Assembly (NCBI GenBank): GCA_013400155.1
Contig: VXBM01000044.1
Span: 1,838,464 to 1,902,463, forward strand
Direction: 5' to 3'
DNA from: Helopsaltes ochotensis
Lineage: Eukaryota > Chordata > Aves > Passeriformes > Locustellidae
Length of the DNA stretch: 64,000 nt
A program made the translations under genes and the position numbers. The notes beneath the pieces were generated by a model. That model worked only from the letters and a program-made list of their open reading frames with translations. It had not been told where the DNA came from and did not search any database. Positions 56,881 to 64,000 of the stretch are shown here, piece by piece (position 1 is the stretch's first letter; each line of letters begins with the position of its first letter).

Positions 56881-59800
56881 TCTACATTAGAGTAGGTATA
56901 CCTGAGTCTCTCCTACTGGTATTGTAACCAATGGAACTGCAAAGGTTAACTTGTGTTCTGGGACTAGCATACTATGTTTAACTCAAAAACTAAACAATGT
57001 TGGAAAGGCTCTCCATATGCAAATGGAGCTTGGAAGAGCAATGCAGCACTGATGAGAGAGAGAAGCCCCTAAACCTTGTCACCTGGGTAGGACATAAGAC
57101 AGAGCCAATACAGGACAAGGAAACAGGGACAGTGTTATTGCCACTGCTAACTCTGCAGAGCAGAGGGGGAAGACTACAACTGGTCTTCATGAAACAAGAC
57201 AAAACATGAGTGGAGACTTTAATTTCTCATTCCAGTTAGTACTGGTGTTTTTTGGAAAGCCTGTCCTGTGTTCTACTAACACAGGCTGAGCACACTTCCC
57301 TCAAGAAAGCAAGCCTTCAAAACAGCTCTGAATACACTGGGACTGCTGGATGGCTCACACTGATAAATAGGCTGGTGAAATTGGAAGGACTAATCTCAGT
57401 CATTGCTTGGGGGTGAAATGGCCTGTAAGACACGCAAACAGTCTTGGTTTATCTGCACAACTAAACTGAACAAGGTCTGAAAGATATGCTTGGGCATTTG
57501 GGGGTGTGCTGCTTGACCTAGCTCAAGCCCATTTGAGAAGAATCCTCCTAGATGATGGCTGTGCGCATTTTGGGGGACTTTATGGACCAAGACTGGTCCC
57601 AAGAAGCAGCACATGAGGTAAATGGGTTCACAGGAAACATTTAGCTCACCACAACCAGACAGTAGAACCTGGCCTTGGTTAGTTTATTAATACAAATCTA
57701 TCCAGTGAGATTTGCTTCTAACTTGCACAATTACTTGCTGTGTAAATCAATTTCTCAGGACATGCTGTAATGAGCAGATAGATAATGCCAAGCAGATGTC
57801 TGTTCCTGCCCTGGCAGGCTATCAAAAAAAGGTGCTAGGTTTGCTAATGGACTTGTGCTTCTTTCTGCTCACCTGGCATAACCGATAAGAGCCAACAGCA
57901 ATGCTGAGCATTAGGAGCTATCTAGATAGTTTATGAGTGATTAAGGAGAGGTCAGTGTGGACAAATGAAAGCAACAACAGAAATCAGAAAATGCAAACTG
58001 GGGAGGGAAGCAAGGTCAAGGAATATGTTAGCAGAAAGATCACTGAACACAGTTATAAACAAAGCTGTTGCAGCCAGTTTTCTTCTAAGGGGTAATTAAG
58101 ATGCCCAAAGGTGGATGGGTATCTGATAGCACTTGTCAAATAACTCAAGTCCTTTAAGTCAACAGGCATTCAGCACTGTTGGTGCAATTTCAGTTTGGAA
58201 CATCAGTGCCTCAGATATCTGATCTGCTACAGTTGATGGCTTCTGCTTGGCTGTGGTTTTTTGGTTTTTTCTTGTGTACTGTAACTGTTACATTAGTATA
58301 TACTGCAATAATGCAAGCATCTTTTCCTTTCCATTTTGGTTACTCATTTCTCCTGATCTGGTCTGATTTTGATGCTCACTGATCTGTATGTGGCTGCTTT
58401 TACACAGACATCATCTACTTAGGCATAGACTCACCATTACTATCTTTATTGCAAATAAAATGAAGTCTCCTGGCATAGGAATTAGGTATTTACATAAATA
58501 ATGAGGCTATGATGTATTTCCAACACACCTATATTCCAGATGCTGTGGGTTTTTTTATTTACAAATTTCTGTTGATTATTCAGTAATTGTTCCTATCACC
58601 TATGTCTTAGAAGACAACATAGGAAATTGCTTCATGCTCAGATTCCCTTTGACATTCTTTAGTTTTCTTACCTTTGGGCTTCTCCTTAATAAAATTCAGC
58701 CTTTTATTTTTGTTCTCTTCCTATATCCCAGTCTTTTAATAGAGTTCACACACTCTTGGAGGAAGGAGAGAGTGTATGGATGGAATTCCTCTGCCAAAAC
58801 TTATTCAACTTGTTTCATACCTTTGTGCTATCTTTTATCCAGGATAAGGGATGAAAGGATAAGGGTCAACATCCAGTGTTAAATGTCATAGTCCATTAGT
58901 CAACGGGGGCAGCTTACACAGACAAGAATCTGCTATAAATCAGCTCTCTTCATGGATAATCCATATTTCACATGTGGTTTTTAAAGATCATCTATGCTTT
59001 TCCAGTAGCTCAAATGGGAATACAAAAATACTAGGGCAGGGTGAAATGGGTAACTGAATAACAGAATCAATATGATTTCAGTAGAAGCTGTTTATTGTTT
59101 ACATAAAACTCTAGTTATAGTTTCTAGCTCTACTGTTTACATGTAGAGGTGTCTCTTGATTGGCTAAGCTGCTTGTCCATAAGGCAGGCACACATCTTTT
59201 AGGACACCTAATTGGTTAAACGTCCATCATCATGTTGTGTGTTTCTTATCTAGGTTTTGTATATTTTTAGGCAGTTTTTCAAGTTCTTCATTCTTCCTTT
59301 TGTTGTTGTCTTAGTGGCTTTGATGAGCTCTTGAGAACCCTGAAAACAAGACTGCAAGTGGCTTGTTATCTACAGTTTAGCTGGTACAAAGAATGGCTTA
59401 AGTTGTTTAGATACATTGCTACATACTAGCAAGGGTATTAATATAGAATTTTAAGTCTGTCCTCATGACTATTTATTGGGATGCAAAGCTCTTCACTGTC
59501 TGGTCTGGGAAGCAACACCATGGAGTCAGTGGTCAGTCACCCCCGTATGGATGGCCACACATTTGGCCCTGTCCTGCTACTACCCTACCGTGAGATTCAG
59601 AGCTGAACAAACTCTTCAGCACAGTTGCAAATCTTTTGTAACTGGTTTGAATTGTTTCCTTCATAAAGCCATGTTTGGTAACTACTCAGAACTGCCCAAC
59701 GTTGACTTCTTTTTTTTAGCTTATCTTCACCTGTTTCTCCCTTCTTCCCATAGCATTTTGATACGTTGTATGTAGCAATCTCTCTTCTCTGTCACTTTCT

Positions 59801-61729
59801 GTAACACAAATCCATTTACTTGGCGTAAACTGCATCCATTTTAGAGAATTTGGCACCTATTTTGTAAATAACCCTTCTGAAATTTTCTTGTCCATAATTT
59901 ACTTGCTAGAGATGATTCTGAGCAGAGCTAAGGGAGAAAGAAAAATGGTTATCACTTAAAATGCCTTATGCATGACCCGTGTTCAGATGGATGGACTTCT
60001 ATCAAATGTGTAGAAATAAACTATATCAAGCAGTTCAGCTTTACAACTGTGATTTATTATTTCCTTATTCCCACCCTGAATATTCAACATGGGCTGCAGA
60101 AACTATAAACTTCACTAATCATGGTTCAATTTAAGAAAAATAATTCTTGATGCAGCAACTCTTTTTCCCTTCTCTCCCTGCTTTCCTTGTGGATGCAATA
60201 GAACTATGTAGCTGCTTTACGTAAATAACCATTCTCTTTCTCAGTGGGAATTGGCTGATTCTCTAGGCTGTCAATAGCCTCCTGGATCTTATTAGAAGTG
60301 AAGGATAATCATGTAGCTAATATTATTTTAGCCTTCAGGATTGCCAGTTTATTGTGAAGTGCAGCTTATCTTAAAATACTTTGGTAGAACTTCTGACGTA
60401 ATAGATAACAATAAACAAAGATGAAACTATTAACTGCTGGCATCATGAAATATATTGCAGCTTCAGCAATTGCCTTCTGAAATATAGATGTTGAATTGTG
60501 TTTCTGGAAAAACTCTTCAAATTAGTTAATTACTAGAGCTCAGAACATGGGCTCTAGAGAGGAAAACACAGTGAGCTGGAGTGCGAACACTTAACTCTGA
60601 CCTGTATGTACACAATCTAAATCACTGCTGCTTGGAGAACTCCCTGATTGCAACACATGGGCTGCAATCACACCACCACTGACAAACTCCCACGGGATTA
60701 GCGCTGGGGCTTCAGTTTTGCTACATGGGACATTTGTAGCAAAATACACCTTTAACATGTAGCTAACTATAAGCGAAGTTTGTCTTGTCCAGGAAGAACT
60801 ATTTGGGCGTGCATTTCTAACTGTGCATGCCAGTTGGTACCTCACCTAACAATGTGCCTACATTGTGACATTTGTCTGCTTGTCTCCAAGGGCTACACTT
60901 GACTTGCTGCAGTGCTTCTGGGTTTACCATCTAAACCTACAGTTTTAATACAGATGCACGGTCTTCTTTCATTAGGTGACAATAATACAGTCTAGGGGGG
61001 TCTTGAAATAGCTGTTAAGGAATTTGGTATCATCAAATTTAGCTGCACAACTTTTTGCAACTTAGAAATAATGGGGGCCATTTGCTATAGGTATCAAATA
61101 CACATAATCTAACCCCAGAGAGTACAACAGTTTAGTACGTAAAAGTCAAGCTTCTTTCTAACACATTAAAACATCTACCTATACATAGAAAGAACAAACT
61201 ATGTATCTACAACTGTACTAAGACCAAAAAGTATTCTTTGTGCAGTTCTTGATCAAATTAATGAAAAACTCAGTAACATGGCACACAATTTACTTTTTCA
61301 GTGGGAGGGGCAGGAGCTTCAATATCTTCATTTTTATCCCATGACTTGTCAAGGGAATTGCTGCCTCAAATCATCAACCCTTCTCTCAACACTTTTGAAT
61401 TTTCAGTTTTCTGCAGGTGAAATATGCCTTGATGGTGTGCATGTGTAGACATTTATATATAAAAATGAAAATCTTTCCTGAAGGTCAGACTTTTTTTGCC
61501 TTTTACATCATTCCTTTCTTACTGAAACCTCCTATGTCTTGCTTGAAAAACAAAACAAAATATTCCAGGCTTGCTCTGTGAGAAGACTGTATTCCTCAAA
61601 GAAAGTGAAAGCTGATTGTTTCATTTAAAACTAAGAAAACAGACATGTAAATAATGATCTTGAGAGATTGCAACAGCAAGATAGTATTTCATCCAAGGGG
61701 TGCCTTAAAAGAAATTCCTCCACATACAG
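56881..61729. other. Intergenic DNA between the CR1 copy and the putative SEL1L3 3' end
   Basis: AT-rich, no supported exon. A cluster of forkhead-like sites (TGTTTATTGTTTACATAAA at 59089, TGTTTACATG at 59134) may mark a regulatory element. Short open frames are unremarkable. Confidence 0.5.
59089..59143. promoter_or_regulatory. Forkhead-type motif cluster
   Basis: Three TGTTTA-type cores lie within 55 bp: TGTTTAT, TGTTTAC and TGTTTAC. Forkhead factors act in gut and lung epithelium, where SLC34A2 is expressed, but the motif is short and AT-rich DNA can give it by chance. Confidence 0.2.
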
Positions 61730-62839
61730 GCTGAATTAAAAAAATATTTTTATTTACAAGAGTAAATAATGTAGTGCAAGGCGAGTGGATTTAACCCTCA
61801 ATAATGCATAGATTGATGCAATTTTTACTCTGTCATCTACATCATTTTGCAGAGGTGACTGCACATCTTCTGTAAAGGTTAGACCTTTCCTACAGCCACT
61901 TTACAGACAGCTTTAAATCAGATAGAAGGTATTTGCACTCCATACAGGTTATCCATATGTCCCATCCAACATCTATCAAATAAACTGTCACTTAAATAGG
62001 TGTCTTTTAGAGTCACTATAGAACATAAAATAAATCCTTGCCAGTGTTATTTACAGAAGAATACAAAAATAAATTTTTGTTCACTTTATGCCATCTGATC
62101 ACACTTAAATATTCTTTTATTTATTCATTGGGGAGCTCCCTTCTCTAATCAGTGGCTCTTGGCAGGAAGAGAAACATTTCGTTGTGTCCACCAGGGAATG
62201 TGGATGCTTGTACAACTTTGATTAAAAATTAGCAATCACAACTAATACGTTATGACTATATCGCAAATATTCCTGGTGTATTTGTTTCAAAACAAATACC
62301 CTTTTCCCATTGAAAAATCAGCATGGAATATAAAATGCCAAAAAACTCATTGTTACTATTGCACATACTGAAGTCCTGACTGATTTCCACGGAACCTGGG
62401 TTTTGCTTTTATGTAATTTCCATGATTCAAATTTGGAAAACTTTGCTAATTTCACCAATAAATAAGTATGCAGTAAAAGCAGTAAAAGCAATTTAATAAG
62501 AGATTAGATGTGTAAGTAAAACTTCATTAAAATCTCTGGGATGTTTGCTTATTTTTCAATTAGGTAAAGACTTTGCAGGTTTCCTTCCAGGCCCTCCCAT
62601 GACATACAGTACGATCGTGTGTTCGGTATAGTGAGATAATCTGCATCATGTGTTTGGAGTTAAATAAATTACAGGGATGGTCTTCCTCTATAGTGGAGAA
62701 GTCAGATCAGTGAACTTCCCTACTTCAGCTGTTGGACTGCATTGTTAATGCCATGTACAGGGTTGGCTACCAGTTCTTAGATTCGTAGTTGTTCATATCT
62801 TGTCTTCCCAATGGACATCAACCTCAGGAAAACTGCACT
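61730..62839 (-). other. SEL1L3: Putative SEL1L3 3' UTR
   Basis: On the - strand about 1.1 kb of AT-rich non-coding sequence lie between the candidate stop (TGA at 62840-62842) and the AATAAA at 61749-61754. A GT-rich stretch follows the signal, as expected for cleavage. Assignment depends on the exon call to its right. Confidence 0.45.
61749..61754 (-). terminator. Poly(A) signal AATAAA of the - strand gene
   Basis: The + strand TTTATT reads AATAAA on the - strand, followed downstream by TGTATGTGGAGG, a GT-rich element. It would end the transcript near 61730. Confidence 0.5.
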
Positions 62840-63021
62840 TCAGCTGGTAACAAGAGGATTCTGAGGGTTTGACTCCTGTTGTGATAAATCATTTGAAATA
62901 GTAGGTTCATCTTGCTGTACTGGTCTGGTACCATCCTCGCTGTCATTCCCTAAGGTAGAAGACATGTCATGTGACAATGGTTCTGATCTTCTTCCAGGAG
63001 AATTACAAGCTTCAGAAGAAC
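62840..63021 (-). CDS. SEL1L3: Candidate last coding exon of SEL1L3 (partial gene, C-terminal tail)
   Basis: On the - strand a pyrimidine-rich stretch ending TTTCTTTTGAG is followed from 63021 by 182 bases open to TGA. It encodes 59 residues after a split codon: hydrophilic, rich in Ser, Asn, Glu and Gln, containing SEPLSHDMSSTLGNDSEDG and ending NPLVTS. No domain is visible, which would suit a cytoplasmic tail. The gene name is inferred because SEL1L3 lies downstream of SLC34A2, in opposite orientation, in other vertebrates. SEL1L3 is a membrane protein with Sel1-like repeats; those exons would lie beyond the window. A chance open frame remains possible. Confidence 0.45.
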
Positions 63022-64000
63022 CTCAAAAGAAATTATTTACAAAAACCCCACTGTGTCTAGCAAGTCTATTAATCATATTTAAATACTATGTGGATGTAAA
63101 ATTATGTATAAAGATAATATTCAAAGTTTGGAAATACTGAAAGAAGACTATCTAGAACTATATACTTCATAAATTTGTTACACGGTTCCCAAGTTACATA
63201 AATTAGCAGCTAGTAAGAAAAGAAAGCAGGATTTCAGAATTATCTCCATAGTCAGCATATTATTCAGTTACATGTCTTAACTCAAATAATCTTTTCAGAG
63301 TTAATGGTGTTGGTTTTTTTAAATACTATTTCCTATAGGTGTAGGTTATCAATCTGAAAGTAATTTTTTCAGTATTTAATTACAGAAATATATCAGAAAA
63401 CATTATTTTCTGACATACACTTAAGTTGCCTATGGGGGTCAAAACACAACATAAGAAAATGTATGTAGTGGAAGAAATTCTTTTTATAACTGGTAATAGT
63501 TACAATTTCCTGATTAAGTGTTGTGATCTGAATTGAAACACTGGACTGAAGTGGAAAATGCTTTTTAAATGATGACTCATTTTTCATGTGATGGTAGGGG
63601 TTTTCTCCCCTTTACTCAGAAATGTAGTTTTGTCTCAGATATCTCTTTCAGTGTGGTAGAAAACATGATGACAGTTTTAACAGACTGAAGTCTAGCATTT
63701 CTGTTTGTTAATATTCTTTGTCCCATCCAAAGAGACAACATAGAGCAAAACTCTGTTTTAGGACAGGAGGAGTCTGCAACTCCTGACTGAATGCATTTGC
63801 TAATTCTGCTACTGGTGTTAAGAGTCTGAACTGACTCTTACTAAGTTACTCCAATGTACCAGCTCTTGGAACCTCACTTTTTCTCCCACCTTGCATCTGA
63901 AGAGATCTGGTCCTATGAAACAGGAAACACTCTTTGCATATTGCAGAGACTACATAGGGAATCAAAGTGGCATAATTACTGTAACAATGCTGCATGTTGA
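63022..64000 (-). other. Probable intron of the - strand gene at the window edge
   Basis: AT-rich sequence upstream of the candidate last exon. No other clear exon is seen. A 23-bp stretch at 63890-63912 flanked by an acceptor-like and a weak donor-like site is noted as a finding only. Confidence 0.35.

Overview
The window is vertebrate nuclear DNA, most probably from a bird. The evidence is AT-rich non-coding sequence (about 40% GC by eye), short exons with GT-AG introns, and several CR1 LINE fragments carrying the avian-type 3' end (an ATTCTATG-like terminal repeat). There are no operons, Shine-Dalgarno sites or long uninterrupted bacterial genes. The species cannot be fixed from the sequence alone.

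One complete protein-coding gene dominates the centre: SLC34A2 (sodium-phosphate cotransporter NaPi-IIb), on the + strand. Twelve coding exons can be joined by eye, from the ATG at 31900 to the stop ending at 43752. All phases agree, giving a 675-residue protein. It carries both QSSS hairpin motifs, the AGAT-x-HDFFNW segment, a glycosylated and cysteine-bearing extracellular loop, and a small C-terminal cysteine cluster ending in TAL. A 3' UTR of about 2.9 kb runs to a poly(A) signal at 46681. The untranslated first exon is not certain; three candidates are given at 26.1, 28.2 and 31.1 kb.

At the right edge, on the - strand, there is a plausible terminal coding exon (62840-63021) with a roughly 1.1 kb 3' UTR ending at a poly(A) signal near 61750. 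In other vertebrates SLC34A2 is followed by SEL1L3 in the opposite orientation, so this is best read as the 3' end of SEL1L3. That name rests on gene order, not on a recognised domain. The two genes would be convergent.

Layout: 1-26 kb is intergenic DNA with a CR1 scrap (5.5 kb), an LTR-like element (8.35-8.86 kb), a CR1 3' end on + (18.8-19.1 kb), and a CR1 3' end on - whose tail has expanded into a GGAAT array (19.94-20.49 kb). 26-31.9 kb holds the probable promoter side of SLC34A2. 31.9-46.7 kb is SLC34A2. 46.7-61.7 kb is intergenic, with a perfect 17-bp hairpin at 53.8 kb and a longer, internally deleted antisense CR1 at 54.6-56.9 kb. 61.7-64 kb is the end of the putative SEL1L3.

I found no convincing new multi-gene system. 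The items most worth a second look are the perfect hairpin at 53.8 kb, the CR1-tail pentamer expansion, the candidate SLC34A2 promoter, the CpG-dense patch in intron 8, and the homeodomain-site cluster near 2.2 kb. Long open frames outside these genes look like chance reading frames in GC-richer or stop-poor patches.
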